NCBI GenBank assembly: GCA_944371995.1
Contig: CALVYD010000009.1
Span: forward strand, 1-55,346
Direction: 5' to 3'
Source: an uncultured Bacilli bacterium
GTDB lineage: Bacteria; Bacillota_I; Bacilli_A; RF39; UBA660
DNA length: 55,346 nucleotides
The notes below the pieces were generated by a model. The model saw only the letters and a program-made list of their open reading frames with translations, had not been told where the DNA came from and made no database searches. Shown here in pieces: positions 9,374 to 18,195 of this stretch. Positions within the stretch are counted from its first letter, which is position 1. Each line of letters begins with the position of its first letter. A program made the position numbers and the translations under genes.

Positions 9374-10291
9374 CTATTTTAAGAATCCGTTAATAATTAC
9401 TTCTTCAGCTTCTTTTTCTGATAGTCCTAAAGACATTAATTTTAGTAATTGCTCTCCTGCTATTTTTCCAATTGCTGCCTCATGAATTAGATTAGCATCA
9501 ATATTTTTCGCATAGATTTCTGGTACTGCTTTTACCTTTCCTTTTCCTTTGATTATAGCATCACATTCTACATGAGCATAACATTTGGTATTTCCGGTAA
9601 TATTTGATACAAACTCTTGATAAGAGTCATCCGTTGCAACAGAACGAGATGTTACATGAGTAGAGGCATTTTCACCATTTAATTCTACTTCAAATTCTGT
9701 CTTTGCTATTTGATCATTGCTCGTTAGAATTTTCTCTGTAATCACTAATGTTGCATCACTATCTAGCGTTGCTTTGGTTACTCTATTTGTATCGTCTACT
9801 CCTTTTATCTGGGTAGTATCCATTACCATGTATGATCCTTTTTTCATATAGATTTCGGTTACTGGATTTAATACTTTTTTACCATCGCCTACTCCTAGGC
9901 CACAGTGACGTTCTATATATTTTACTCTAGCACCTTCCTCTAGATAGAATCTATGTATTCCATCGTGCTGAGCATCTTTATGACCATTATTGGTAATACC
10001 ACATCCAGCAACAATAATAATATTAGCATTTTTTCCGATATGGAAATCATTATATACAACATCTTTTAGTCCACTTTCTGTGATGATGACTGGAATATTT
10101 ACGGTTCCAAACAACGTATCTTCTTTTACATAAACATCTATTCCACTATTTTCTTCTTTTGGTACAATATCAATATTAGGATTTACTTTTCTATCTATTC
10201 CTTGACCATTTTTTCTGATATTATAACTATCTGCTTTGGTAGGATCATCTTCTATAATTTCACTTAATAATTCTTTATCTTCTTTATTCAT
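9374..10291 (-). CDS. Short SufB/SufD-family Fe-S cluster scaffold protein
   Basis: The 305-residue protein belongs to the SufBD family: the beta-helix core includes VKYIERHCGLGVGDGKKV, TEIYMKKGSYMVMDTTQIKG and the C-terminal HEAAIGKIAGEQLLKLMSLGLSE, the signature helix of SufB. It is much shorter than classical SufB (about 465) or SufD (about 430), matching the two-gene minimal SufBC (SMS-type) sets of archaea and some anaerobes. It should assemble Fe-S clusters on a complex with SufC, whose gene overlaps its start by 4 bases. No sufS, sufU or sufD gene is next to it, so the sulfur donor must be encoded elsewhere. Confidence 0.9.
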   Translation of the reverse strand: MNKEDKELLSEIIEDDPTKADSYNIRKNGQGIDRKVNPNIDIVPKEENSGIDVYVKEDTLFGTVNIPVIITESGLKDVVYNDFHIGKNANIIIVAGCGITNNGHKDAQHDGIHRFYLEEGARVKYIERHCGLGVGDGKKVLNPVTEIYMKKGSYMVMDTTQIKGVDDTNRVTKATLDSDATLVITEKILTSNDQIAKTEFEVELNGENASTHVTSRSVATDDSYQEFVSNITGNTKCYAHVECDAIIKGKGKVKAVPEIYAKNIDANLIHEAAIGKIAGEQLLKLMSLGLSEKEAEEVIINGFLK

Positions 10292-10998
10292 CGTGTTGAT
10301 ACCTCCTTACAGCATTTTTTTGGTTTAAAGATATGGTCAAATATTTCTTCTTTTTCCCCTATTTTTTGAATGGTTCCGGAATTCATTAAAATAATTTCAT
10401 CAGCAATATTTAATATTCTTTCTTGGTGCGATATTACTATGGTTGTACCAGAAGATGATGCTTGTATTTCTTTAAATACTTCGGTTAAGTTTTGAAAACT
10501 CCATAAGTCTATTCCTGCTTCTGGTTCATCAAATATCGCTAGATATGGTTTTCTAGCCATAACGCTTGCGATTTCTATTCTTTTTAGTTCTCCACCGGAT
10601 AATGATTTATTTACTTCTCTATCGACATATTCTAAGGCACAAAGTCCTACTTTTGATAAAATATCGCAAGCTTCATGCTTTGATATTTCTTTTTTGGTTG
10701 CTAGTTTTAATAAGTCATAGACGGTGATTCCTTTGAACTGTACTGGTTGTTGGAAAGCAAACCCTATTCCTAGTTTTGCTCTTTCATCGATTGTTTTTTT
10801 GGTAATATCTTCTCCATTAAAAATAATTTTTCCAGCATCTGGTTTTTCTATTCCCATGATAATTTTAGCAAGTGTTGATTTACCTGAACCATTGGGACCT
10901 GTAATAACATAAAATTTAGATTCTTCTAATACTAAATTAATATGATTTAATATTTTTTTATTCTCTCTTTCAAAACATATATCTTTTAGTTCTAACAT
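10288..10998 (-). CDS. sufC: Fe-S cluster assembly ATPase SufC
   Basis: The 236-residue ATPase has Walker A GPNGSGKSTLAK, the SufC-typical signature SGGELKRIEIASVMA, Walker B LAIFDEPEAGIDLW and H-loop ISHQERI. SufC drives conformational change in the SufB-type scaffold during Fe-S cluster formation. It is the first gene of a two-gene operon and its stop overlaps the scaffold start (ATGA). RBS AAGGAG lies a few bases before the ATG. Order C then B matches minimal suf sets. Confidence 0.95.
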   Translation of the reverse strand: MLELKDICFERENKKILNHINLVLEESKFYVITGPNGSGKSTLAKIIMGIEKPDAGKIIFNGEDITKKTIDERAKLGIGFAFQQPVQFKGITVYDLLKLATKKEISKHEACDILSKVGLCALEYVDREVNKSLSGGELKRIEIASVMARKPYLAIFDEPEAGIDLWSFQNLTEVFKEIQASSSGTTIVISHQERILNIADEIILMNSGTIQKIGEKEEIFDHIFKPKKCCKEVSTR

Positions 10999-11105
10999 AA
11001 TTTCTCCTTTCTTTCCTTCGATTATTTCACTTGGAAATTATTTTATAATTATATATTATCTCTTACGATTATAATACATCCATCTATATTTTTTATTCCA
11101 TTTTA

Positions 11106-11129
11106 TGAAATACAATGACATGTATTTCA
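11106..11129. promoter_or_regulatory. Dyad-symmetric site upstream of sufC
   Basis: A perfect 9-bp inverted repeat, TGAAATACA and TGTATTTCA separated by 6 bases, lies about 110-130 bases before the sufC start in an otherwise AT-rich 230-base gap. Form and position fit a binding site for a dimeric regulator. A TATAAT-like -10 at about 11081 lies between it and the gene. The regulator is unknown. Confidence 0.4.
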
Positions 11130-11197
11130 CATTCATTATATCTATTTTTTATCAAGTTTTCAAATTTGCATTTTCACAAAGCAAATTCTTACTATAT

Positions 11198-11225
11198 AAA
11201 AAATATGCAGGCGTTACTGCATATT
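11198..11225 (-). terminator. Rho-independent terminator after the glycosyltransferase
   Basis: AATATGCAG pairs with CTGCATATT across a 6-base loop, followed on the minus strand by a T-rich run. It begins within 10 bases of the glycosyltransferase stop codon. Confidence 0.85.
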
Positions 11226-11230
11226 CTACT

Positions 11231-12232
11231 TTAATTAAAATTAACTAAACTATGAGCAAAGCGATATCCTAATTTCATTATCTGTCTTCCTAGTTTTCCT
11301 GGAATAGATACAAAGGTTGCCATACTAAAATATCTCATACGTCTATATAATTTAGGATTTTTTTCTTTAACACTTTTCCAAAGTTCTTTATATTGTTTTT
11401 CTCCTTCTTTATTGAAAGCAAGTCTTGAAAAAACAACACCAATCGTCATTAAGAAAATACATTCTCTCGTCATTAATTTACGTAATTTTTTATTTTCTAT
11501 TTCTGTTAAGTCATAGGCTGTACATACTTTTTCAGATACTAATACTTGATGGGAGCTACGTTTAATCATTTGGCTTTCTTGTACTGATTGGTCAGCTCTT
11601 CCAATATAGTATCGATAAAGATCTAAATCCAGGTAATAGATTGTTTTCGTATTGACTAAGGGTAAATAGATAAATAAATTATCTTCGTAGAAGACATGTT
11701 TTGGTAAATCTATATTACTTTTATCTAATACACTCTTTTTATACATCATAGAATGTAGAGATGGATATTGTGTTACCTTAAATTTATGAATATCATCCCA
11801 GGTTAAAACCTTACCTTCATCATAAACATTAGCAAAAGAGATTACTTGGTCACTTCTGCCATCTGTATAAGTATAAACATAATTACATACGACTAAATCT
11901 GTATCAATATGTTTTATTTCTTTTAATAATTTCTTATAGGCATCTTCATCTAGCCAGTCATCACTATCTACTACTTTAAAATATTTACCTGTTGCGTGTT
12001 TTAATCCAACATTGATTCCTTCTCCATGGCCTCCATTTTCTTGATGGATAGCTTTTACAATGTTTGGATATTTCTTTTGATATTTGTCTGCAATTTTTCC
12101 TGTATTATCCTTACCCCCGTCATCTATAATAATTATTTCTACATCATCTTTTCCTATTAATAAAGACTCAATACATTTTTCCATATACTCCTCAGAGTTG
12201 TAACATGGTACAACAAAAGATATATATTTCAT
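11231..12232 (-). CDS. Glycosyltransferase family 2
   Basis: The 333-residue protein has the GT2 (GT-A) fold signatures: SFVVPCYNSEEYMEKCIESL at the start, IIIDDGGKDNTGKIADKY, the nucleotide-sugar DxD-like segment FKVVDSDDWLDEDAY, and a later YEDNLF acceptor-site motif. It is soluble with a basic C-terminal tail that may sit at the membrane. Such enzymes transfer a sugar from a nucleotide donor to a lipid-linked or surface glycan. It stands alone with its own terminator; donor and acceptor are unknown. Confidence 0.9.
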   Translation of the reverse strand: MKYISFVVPCYNSEEYMEKCIESLLIGKDDVEIIIIDDGGKDNTGKIADKYQKKYPNIVKAIHQENGGHGEGINVGLKHATGKYFKVVDSDDWLDEDAYKKLLKEIKHIDTDLVVCNYVYTYTDGRSDQVISFANVYDEGKVLTWDDIHKFKVTQYPSLHSMMYKKSVLDKSNIDLPKHVFYEDNLFIYLPLVNTKTIYYLDLDLYRYYIGRADQSVQESQMIKRSSHQVLVSEKVCTAYDLTEIENKKLRKLMTRECIFLMTIGVVFSRLAFNKEGEKQYKELWKSVKEKNPKLYRRMRYFSMATFVSIPGKLGRQIMKLGYRFAHSLVNFN

Positions 12233-12335
12233 ATTTCACCTACCTACTAGTCTAATTCATTATACCACTATTTTTTTAAATGTACTAGTCCTTAAAATTA
12301 TCACTCTAGATTGATTGCTTCTTAGAAATTCTATT

Positions 12336-12842
12336 CTACTTTCTACCTCTATGCTTAGACATGTAATACTCATTATCTTTTACAAATTGCATTCTACCTG
12401 TATAGTTACGTGATGCAAATTCTTCTTCATCTACGGTATAACCAGAAGCTTCAGCAGCATTAATACTATTTTTGTTACTTGGATTAATATCTAATCTAAT
12501 CGCTCTAATATTATGATTTTCAAATAAATACTTTGAGGTTTCTCTTATAATAGTGCTTCCATAGTGCTTACCTCGATATTCTTTTAACACAGCGTATTCT
12601 AAAAACACTTCGTCACGAACCTTACTTGATATATATAGATATCCTATCGGCATTCCTAAAGCTTCTACCACAAAAGCACTTTGATAGATACTTTTAGTGT
12701 TATCTTTTGAATCTTCTAGTCTTTCTCCTATTTGATGAATAAAGCTAGAACGAGATGTTCCTGTTTCTAATTCGTCTTTTAATGTTTTATGTTTATCTTC
12801 AGAATATCTTGTTAAAAGTATGGATTCTAATTCTATATTCAT
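12336..12842 (-). CDS. GNAT family N-acetyltransferase
   Basis: The 168-residue protein has the GNAT core: a beta strand AFVVEALGMPIGYLYI, VFLEYAVLKEYRGKHYGSTII, where R-G-K-x-Y-G is the acetyl-CoA pyrophosphate loop (Q/RxxGxG/A), and IRLDINPSNKNSINAAEASGY, the typical helix after strand 5. It should acetylate an amine substrate that the sequence does not reveal. It is monocistronic. Confidence 0.85.
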   Translation of the reverse strand: MNIELESILLTRYSEDKHKTLKDELETGTSRSSFIHQIGERLEDSKDNTKSIYQSAFVVEALGMPIGYLYISSKVRDEVFLEYAVLKEYRGKHYGSTIIRETSKYLFENHNIRAIRLDINPSNKNSINAAEASGYTVDEEEFASRNYTGRMQFVKDNEYYMSKHRGRK

Positions 12843-13055
12843 GTTATCACCTTCATTTATTATAGCAAGACAAAAGAATTAAGTAAACTTACTTCGTCTT
12901 GATTGTCACCTTCCAAGCTTCCTGATTTATAGACTATGTAACCTTACATCTTATACGGATAATTCTTATTTATCTTTTTATACCATATTTTGCTTGATAT
13001 ATCTAACAAGAAGCATATCATTGACATGTATTCCTATCATCAGGGCTTGTTTCAA

Positions 13056-14309
13056 TTACAAATTTAAACTGTTTTTGTTTAATAAGAATTCTTGTAATCC
13101 AATCACTAAAATTCCTTCTTCTGTATACCATTTTAAAATATTATCTTTTACTACAATTATTTTTTTGAAATTATCATTAATATTTAATAATGATTTTTCT
13201 TCTTGTATTGTCTTTTCTCTAGTATCTAAATTTAGTGCAACTTGAATATAAAATCTTTTATCTGACTGGTTGCAGACAAAATCAACTTCTAGTTGTTTTC
13301 TTATATTTCCCTCTCTTACTTCTACTACTCCTACATCTACATTATATCCACGAGATAATAGTTCATTATAAATAATATTTTCCATAATATGATTTTCTTC
13401 CATCTGACGAAAGTTAATTCTAGCGTTTCTAAGACCAATATCAGAAAAATAATATTTTGATGGAGTTGATATGTATTTCTTGCCCTTTACATCATATCTT
13501 TCTACTTTTTCAATAATAAAAGAGTCTAGTAAACAATTTAGATATGAACTGATGGTATTAATGGATACGTCTTTAAAACTATTACTTATAAATGTATCTG
13601 GTATTTTCTTAGGATTTGTTAAAGAGCCAATAGATGATGATAATAAATTAATTAATGAATCTAGAACATCTTCTCGATTAATATTATTTCTTTCGATGGT
13701 ATCTTTTAAATACGTAGTATTAAATAGTGATATTAAATAATTTCTTTTTTGTTCGTCTGTTTTTTGATTTAATATCAAAGGAAGTCCACCGAACATTATA
13801 TATGAATTCCAAGCTTCTTCTTTCGTGCCGTCAAAAGCACTTAAGAATTCACTAAATGTTAGCGGGTATACTCTAATTTCATCGCCACGTCCTCTAAATT
13901 CTGTAATAATGTCGCTAGATAAGAATTTTGAATTACTTCCAGTTACATAAACATCCAAGTTTGGAATTTTTAAAAAACCGTTAAGCACTGATTCAAAATC
14001 TGGAACATTTTGAATTTCATCTAATAAGCAATAATATACTTTTTCATCCCGAATACTATTTCGTACATAATTATCTAAATAATCAGGGTCTAAAAATTTT
14101 TTATTTGCCCTAAGATCTAAATCTATTTTTATTATATGATTATTATCAACACCATTGTCTAGTAAGTAATTTTTATAAATTGGATCTAGTAAATATGATT
14201 TACCACTTCGTTTGATTCCTGTAATTATCTTGATTAAGTTATTTTCCTTCCTATCAATTAATTTTTTTAAATAACTATCCCTATTAATTTCTTTCATAGT
14301 CTCCTCCAC
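13056..14309 (-). CDS. AAA+ ATPase with DUF4143 domain
   Basis: The 417-residue protein belongs to the AAA_14/DUF4143 family common in gut Bacillota, Bacteroidota and archaea. It has Walker A GIKRSGKSYLL near residue 31, Walker B YYCLLDEIQNV, sensor-1 VYVTGSNSKFLSS, the segment RGRGDEIRVYPLTFSEFL, and the C-terminal DUF4143 region with a nuclease-like EVDFVC...YIQVALNLD fold. The biological role of the family is not established; mobile or defence roles have been suggested. It lies next to the broken 3' end of ftsW but outside the recombinase element. Confidence 0.88.
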   Translation of the reverse strand: MEETMKEINRDSYLKKLIDRKENNLIKIITGIKRSGKSYLLDPIYKNYLLDNGVDNNHIIKIDLDLRANKKFLDPDYLDNYVRNSIRDEKVYYCLLDEIQNVPDFESVLNGFLKIPNLDVYVTGSNSKFLSSDIITEFRGRGDEIRVYPLTFSEFLSAFDGTKEEAWNSYIMFGGLPLILNQKTDEQKRNYLISLFNTTYLKDTIERNNINREDVLDSLINLLSSSIGSLTNPKKIPDTFISNSFKDVSINTISSYLNCLLDSFIIEKVERYDVKGKKYISTPSKYYFSDIGLRNARINFRQMEENHIMENIIYNELLSRGYNVDVGVVEVREGNIRKQLEVDFVCNQSDKRFYIQVALNLDTREKTIQEEKSLLNINDNFKKIIVVKDNILKWYTEEGILVIGLQEFLLNKNSLNL

Positions 14310-14361
14310 TGAATTTTTTTGACGTTTACGGCACTTTTTTTCAGTCTTTATCTATTTTTTC

Positions 14362-14454
14362 CTAGTTATTTTTACTTACATTTAAAATAATACCTATACT
14401 TACCATACTGACTAGAAGGGATGATCCTCCATATGATAAAAATGGAAGTGTTAC
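14362..14454 (-). pseudogene. ftsW: ftsW 3' fragment (last 31 codons) separated by element 1
   Basis: Reading the minus strand gives VTLPFLSYGGSSLL followed by a last hydrophobic helix and a TAG stop at 14362-14364. LPFLSYGGSSL is the highly conserved C-terminal signature of FtsW/RodA/SpoVE (SEDS) proteins, and it is exactly what is missing from the 5' gene portion at 25464-26531, which ends IPVTGVTL followed by foreign residues. The two parts share the 10-bp sequence GTAACACTTC at the break. This piece has no start of its own and is not a gene by itself. Confidence 0.95.
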
Positions 14455-14472
14455 TCCCGTTACTCTTTTTAG
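14445..14472. other. Attachment site of element 1, recombinase side
   Basis: The core GAAGTGTTAC (14445-14454) is identical to the one at 25529-25538. The element-derived arm contains CTTTTTAG (14465-14472), the inverted counterpart of CTAAAAAG at 25498-25505. The recombinase gene ends about 45 bases away, the usual position for a serine-integrase attachment site. Confidence 0.85.
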
Positions 14473-14515
14473 TGTGGTAAAAAAATAAGGGGTTGCCTTT
14501 CCAAGTGTGGTATTT

Positions 14516-16129
14516 TTAATCTTTTATAGTAGTTGCAAAGTATGATAATGCCTTAAATTTAAAATTAACTTTTACTGTTTTTTCATCACCGTTATCATAA
14601 ATAACAATATTATTAATTAAGTTTTTAATTAATGTTCTACTAGGATTTTTCATACTTACATAACTTTCAACTAACTCTCTGCATTTTGTAAAATCCATTT
14701 CAGCAGTAGAGTTTGCAAGACTTTGATATCTAGACTCTTTTAAATCTTTTTCTTTATTTAATTCTTGCAGATTATCTTCATGCTTTTTAGATAAGTTTTT
14801 ATAGACTTCCAAAGAAATATGACCTTCAACTTTATCATTATATAGACTTGAAATTGTATCTAATTCTTTTTCTATTTTTGTATTCAATAAGTCGATTTCA
14901 TTTTTCATTGATAATACATCTTTATTATAAATATAAACAGAATCTTCTACTAATTCTCTCGTATTATAATGTTTTATAAATTCTTCACCAATATCTTTTA
15001 AATAATTTACAATATCTTTTTCTAATAAATCATAATTTAATCTATTAGGAGTACATCCTGATATTTTCCCTTTACGATTATAGTTATTACAACTTGTGTA
15101 ATTAGTTTGTGTCTGTCTATTTTTTTTATGACCAATACCTAGTGTTCTACCACAATTACCACATACAAGCAACCCAGACAACAAATATCTATCAAAATTT
15201 CTTTCTTTTGAAGTTGTATGCCTATCTTTTAGTATTTCTTGCACTTTTTCAAAATCTTCTTTACTAATAATAGGCTCATGAGTATTTTCTACTATGATGT
15301 ATTCTGAATCTTTAACTTTTCTACATTTTTTATTATTGTAACTTATTTTCTCATGTGTATGTTGTACCATATTACCTATATACATTTGACTTTTTAATAT
15401 GTTCCTTATTGTTGAATGTTTCCAAATACCACATCCATCATTTTCTGTAACCTTTAAACCTCTAGGTTCTTTTTTATAAACTATTGGTATAGGGATTTTC
15501 TTTTCAGAAAGTATTCTTGAAATAACACAAACACCATTTCTCTCAAGAGCAAGTGAATAAATAAGTCTTACAACTTTACTTGCTTCTGGATCAATTATTA
15601 ACTTGTGTTTATCATTAGGATCTTTTTTATAACCATAACATGGAAACGATCCTATATAATCTCCTCTTTCTTGTTTTACTCTAAAAGATGATTTAACTTT
15701 TTTAGAAACATCTCTTAAATATAAATCATTTACCCCAAGTCTTAAACCTAACATAGAATCACCAATTAACGAATCATAAGAATCATTAATTGCTATATAT
15801 CTAACATTGTGTTCTAAAAAATATTCTTCAATATATTTACCAGTTCCGTACATTTCACGACCAAGTCTTGATAAATCTTTTGTAATAACACAATTTATTA
15901 AACCATCTTCAATGTCTTGTATCATTTCAGAAAATGCAGGTCTTTCAAAGTTACCACCAGAATATCCATCATCTACATATTCTTTTACAATATTTAAACC
16001 ATTATGTTTAGCAAATGAACGAATAATCATACCTTGACTTGAAATAGAAGAAGATTCATCACATTTTCCAAAATCTTCTTTTGAAAGCCTTTTATATTCT
16101 GCACATTTGTAGATTTGATTTCCTACCAT
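14516..16129 (-). CDS. Large serine recombinase (TnpX-like)
   Basis: The product (about 537 residues) has an N-terminal resolvase domain with catalytic serine in AEYKRLSKED and arginines in TKDLSRLGREMYG, a recombinase domain (about 155-290), a zinc-ribbon (LVCGNCGRTL ... YTSCNNYNRKGKISGC), and a long coiled coil (about 395-490), the classic large-serine-integrase order. It should integrate and excise element 1 through the sites at 14445 and 25529. The ATG at 16129 follows a GGGGGG-type RBS; an in-frame TTG at 16165 would extend it by 12 residues but overlaps that RBS. It looks intact. Confidence 0.95.
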   Translation of the reverse strand: MVGNQIYKCAEYKRLSKEDFGKCDESSSISSQGMIIRSFAKHNGLNIVKEYVDDGYSGGNFERPAFSEMIQDIEDGLINCVITKDLSRLGREMYGTGKYIEEYFLEHNVRYIAINDSYDSLIGDSMLGLRLGVNDLYLRDVSKKVKSSFRVKQERGDYIGSFPCYGYKKDPNDKHKLIIDPEASKVVRLIYSLALERNGVCVISRILSEKKIPIPIVYKKEPRGLKVTENDGCGIWKHSTIRNILKSQMYIGNMVQHTHEKISYNNKKCRKVKDSEYIIVENTHEPIISKEDFEKVQEILKDRHTTSKERNFDRYLLSGLLVCGNCGRTLGIGHKKNRQTQTNYTSCNNYNRKGKISGCTPNRLNYDLLEKDIVNYLKDIGEEFIKHYNTRELVEDSVYIYNKDVLSMKNEIDLLNTKIEKELDTISSLYNDKVEGHISLEVYKNLSKKHEDNLQELNKEKDLKESRYQSLANSTAEMDFTKCRELVESYVSMKNPSRTLIKNLINNIVIYDNGDEKTVKVNFKFKALSYFATTIKD

Positions 16130-16170
16130 ATATTTATATCCCCCCTTTTTCTGATAGGGGCCCAAAATAT

Positions 16171-16413
16171 CTACGATTGCATGTTAACATCATTTTTGAT
16201 TTTTTGCAACTCATCATTAGCACCTCCTAGTAATATTTTTTTTCTATATAATTCTTCTTTATATGTTTTATTAATTATTGTTTTTAGATCTTCACCAGTT
16301 TCATCAAAATTAAATTCAAATTTTATTGTCTTTTTTCCATAAGTTCTAATCATTGAATCACCCATTTTAAAACTATGATTAGAATCTAAAAATATGCCCT
16401 TTGGATTAAGCAT
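16171..16413 (-). CDS. Small TnpW-like protein upstream of the recombinase
   Basis: The 80-residue product includes IRTYGKKTIKFEFNFDETGEDLKTIINKTYKEEL, shown here only for its spacing: a short beta pair with a Y-G-x-x-T turn and then a helix ending in basic/acidic residues. This resembles TnpW proteins that accompany TnpX-type recombinases in Clostridia. The resemblance is by eye and could be superficial. It sits 41 bases before the recombinase start and overlaps the end of the decayed frame upstream by 8 bases. Confidence 0.5.
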   Translation of the reverse strand: MLNPKGIFLDSNHSFKMGDSMIRTYGKKTIKFEFNFDETGEDLKTIINKTYKEELYRKKILLGGANDELQKIKNDVNMQS

Positions 16414-16972
16414 TTTTATTTCCTTTCTCCAAAGTCAAATCTTTTTCAAGTGGACTTTTTAAGTGTATTTCAATAGTTGTTTTACTATTATTACCATCAT
16501 CTATTTCTAAAACAAATACTTCCCTATTAATTTTGCTTTTAACAAATGTAGAATCTTTAACACTTAATGGTTTTGATAATTCAAAACTAGCATAAGTTCT
16601 ATTGTTATTTTCCTTATATTCAAATAAATTAATTTTATCTTTTAAGGTATCTTGAATAACTTGTACAACATTTTCTAATTTTTTAATTTCTTCTACTTTA
16701 AATTTTTCATACTCTGATAATTCTTCTTTTTCAATATAAGTATTTAATCTATTTCTTCTATTTTTATCAAGTTTTAAAACTAAATTATCAGCAGTAAAAT
16801 ATGTATAACTTAAATCTTCTAAAGGGGTTATTTTTCTTTCTAGTTCTTCACTAGAATAGCAAGATAATTTTTTCTATATTACTGTATCTCTAAAAATTGG
16901 ATAACCAATATTTGGAAATATAATTGTTTTATAGTGAAGATTTTTAAAAATACTACTATCACTAGTGCTGAT
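16406..16972 (-). pseudogene. Decayed gene of unknown function
   Basis: The minus strand has a coding-like stretch from about 16972 down to a TAA at 16406, interrupted by an in-frame TAG at 16874-16876 and lacking any start codon. It reads SSIFKNLHYKTIIFPNIGYP upstream of the stop and LSYTYFTADNLVLKLDKNRR downstream. The downstream part is rich in charged helices and then beta strands (VFVLEIDDGNNSKTTIEIHL). Family not recognised. The 5' end is lost: another stop lies at 16973-16975. The plus strand across 16960-17040 also reads as a plausible C-terminus (LISYDPERVINKKRVDEK), so a second fragment may join here. Confidence 0.55.
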
Positions 16973-17036
16973 CTAATATCTTATGACCCTGAAAGGGTAA
17001 TTAATAAAAAAAGAGTAGATGAAAAAAGAGTAGATG

Positions 17037-17064
17037 AAAAAAGCAACAATTAATGTTGCTTTTT
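17037..17064 (-). terminator. Rho-independent terminator at the end of the cargo operon
   Basis: AAAAAGCAACA pairs with TGTTGCTTTTT over a short loop and overlaps the stop codon of the Nudix gene. It marks the 3' end of the six-gene operon. A 15-base direct repeat (AAAAAAGAGTAGATG twice) lies just beyond it. Confidence 0.85.
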
Positions 17065-17551
17065 AGTTATTTATATAATCTAAGCAATCTCTATAAAATT
17101 CGATGTGAGGTGGCAAAAATAATTTCTCGTTTATTAAAGATTCAATTTCTTCAATAGATGCCCATTTAACATCTTCTACCTCTTCTTTTTGAACAGTAAT
17201 TTCTTCAATATTGAAATCGTGTTTTAAATAATATAAATCAACAAAATCATCTTCCGTTTTTATTGTTTTAAATAGTTTTAATTCATCAGGATTTACATTA
17301 AGTCCTAATTCCTCTTTAATTTCAGTTACAATTCCTTCTAAACTATTTTCACCAGATTTTGGATGTCCACCAGTCGTTGCCCACATATGATATTTTTCAG
17401 GAACAGTTCTTTGAATTAAAAACTTTCCTTCAGAATTTTGCATCCAAACGACAACTGTAATATAATATCTTCCATTCGGAATGGGTTGCCCTTTTTCAAT
17501 AACTTCTCCAGTTTTTTGTTTATTTTCATCATATAAATCTCTTTTTTCCAC
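17063..17551 (-). CDS. Nudix hydrolase
   Basis: The 162-residue protein has a Nudix box starting GGHPKSGENSLEGIVTEIKE and continuing ELGL (Gx5E...xExxEExGU; the usual Arg before EU is Thr). The N-terminal YDENKQKTGEVIEKG and the layout resemble the IDI/YfcD-type Nudix subgroup. It should hydrolyse a nucleoside-diphosphate-linked substrate, and given its neighbours a CDP- or other NDP-linked intermediate is plausible; that is inference. It is the last gene of the cargo operon, 2 bases after the HAD gene. Confidence 0.88.
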   Translation of the reverse strand: MEKRDLYDENKQKTGEVIEKGQPIPNGRYYITVVVWMQNSEGKFLIQRTVPEKYHMWATTGGHPKSGENSLEGIVTEIKEELGLNVNPDELKLFKTIKTEDDFVDLYYLKHDFNIEEITVQKEEVEDVKWASIEEIESLINEKLFLPPHIEFYRDCLDYINN

Positions 17552-17553
17552 AT

Positions 17554-18189
17554 TTAATTTCCTTTCTTTTCTAAATTATAACATAGCTTTTTCAAATCTT
17601 GAAATTTATCAATTGTATACATACATTCCTTATTGTCACCAAATCCATATGATGCATATATGTAGGGAATATTATTAAGTAATGAAGCATGTTGATCAGA
17701 AGCAGTATCACCAACATAAATGGGATTTTTCATAGTATTACGTTCTATAACAATTTTAATATTTTCTGTTTTACTTAAATTAGTATTACCAGCACATTCA
17801 AAATCTTTAAAATATTTATTAAAATTATAAAAGGAAAGAAAGGCTTCAATATATCCCACTTGACAATTACTAACAATATACAAATTATTACTTTTTGACA
17901 GTTCTTTTAAAGTTTCCCCGACTTTAGGGAATAATGTCCCTCCTTCTAATTTTATAAGTACAATTTCTTCTTTTTGACATTCTGTTAAAACTTTTATAGC
18001 AACGTCTTTATTTATCCCTTTTTCCATTTTAAACCACTTAATTATATCGATATTTGTTAATCCTAAAATATAATTGATATCATTTAAAGTTATTTCAATA
18101 CTATATTTATGAAATATTCCTTTCCAAGCTTTTAGAATTGTATGTGATGAATCCCACAAAGTACCATCTAAATCAAATATAATATCCAT
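17554..18189 (-). CDS. HAD family phosphatase
   Basis: The 211-residue protein carries the HAD motifs: I, IIFDLDGTLWDSS (nucleophile Asp in DLDGT); II, LYIVSNCQ (Ser); III/IV, PIYVGDTASDQ with two acidic residues and an upstream Lys in LSKTENIK. The helical cap at about residues 15-85 makes it a subfamily I phosphoglycolate phosphatase-like enzyme. It likely dephosphorylates a small phosphate ester of the cargo pathway. It lies 6 bases after the NDK-like gene and just before the Nudix gene. Confidence 0.88.
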   Translation of the reverse strand: MDIIFDLDGTLWDSSHTILKAWKGIFHKYSIEITLNDINYILGLTNIDIIKWFKMEKGINKDVAIKVLTECQKEEIVLIKLEGGTLFPKVGETLKELSKSNNLYIVSNCQVGYIEAFLSFYNFNKYFKDFECAGNTNLSKTENIKIVIERNTMKNPIYVGDTASDQHASLLNNIPYIYASYGFGDNKECMYTIDKFQDLKKLCYNLEKKGN

Positions 18190-18195
18190 ATATAG

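Noticed and set aside
12843-13055. Regulatory RNA in the gap between the acetyltransferase and DUF4143 genes
   Set aside because: No terminator-like or conserved RNA structure is visible in this AT-rich 210-base gap.
16874-16876. Recoded TAG codon
   Set aside because: TAG and TGA both end intact genes elsewhere in the window, and this frame also lacks a start, so decay is the simpler reading.
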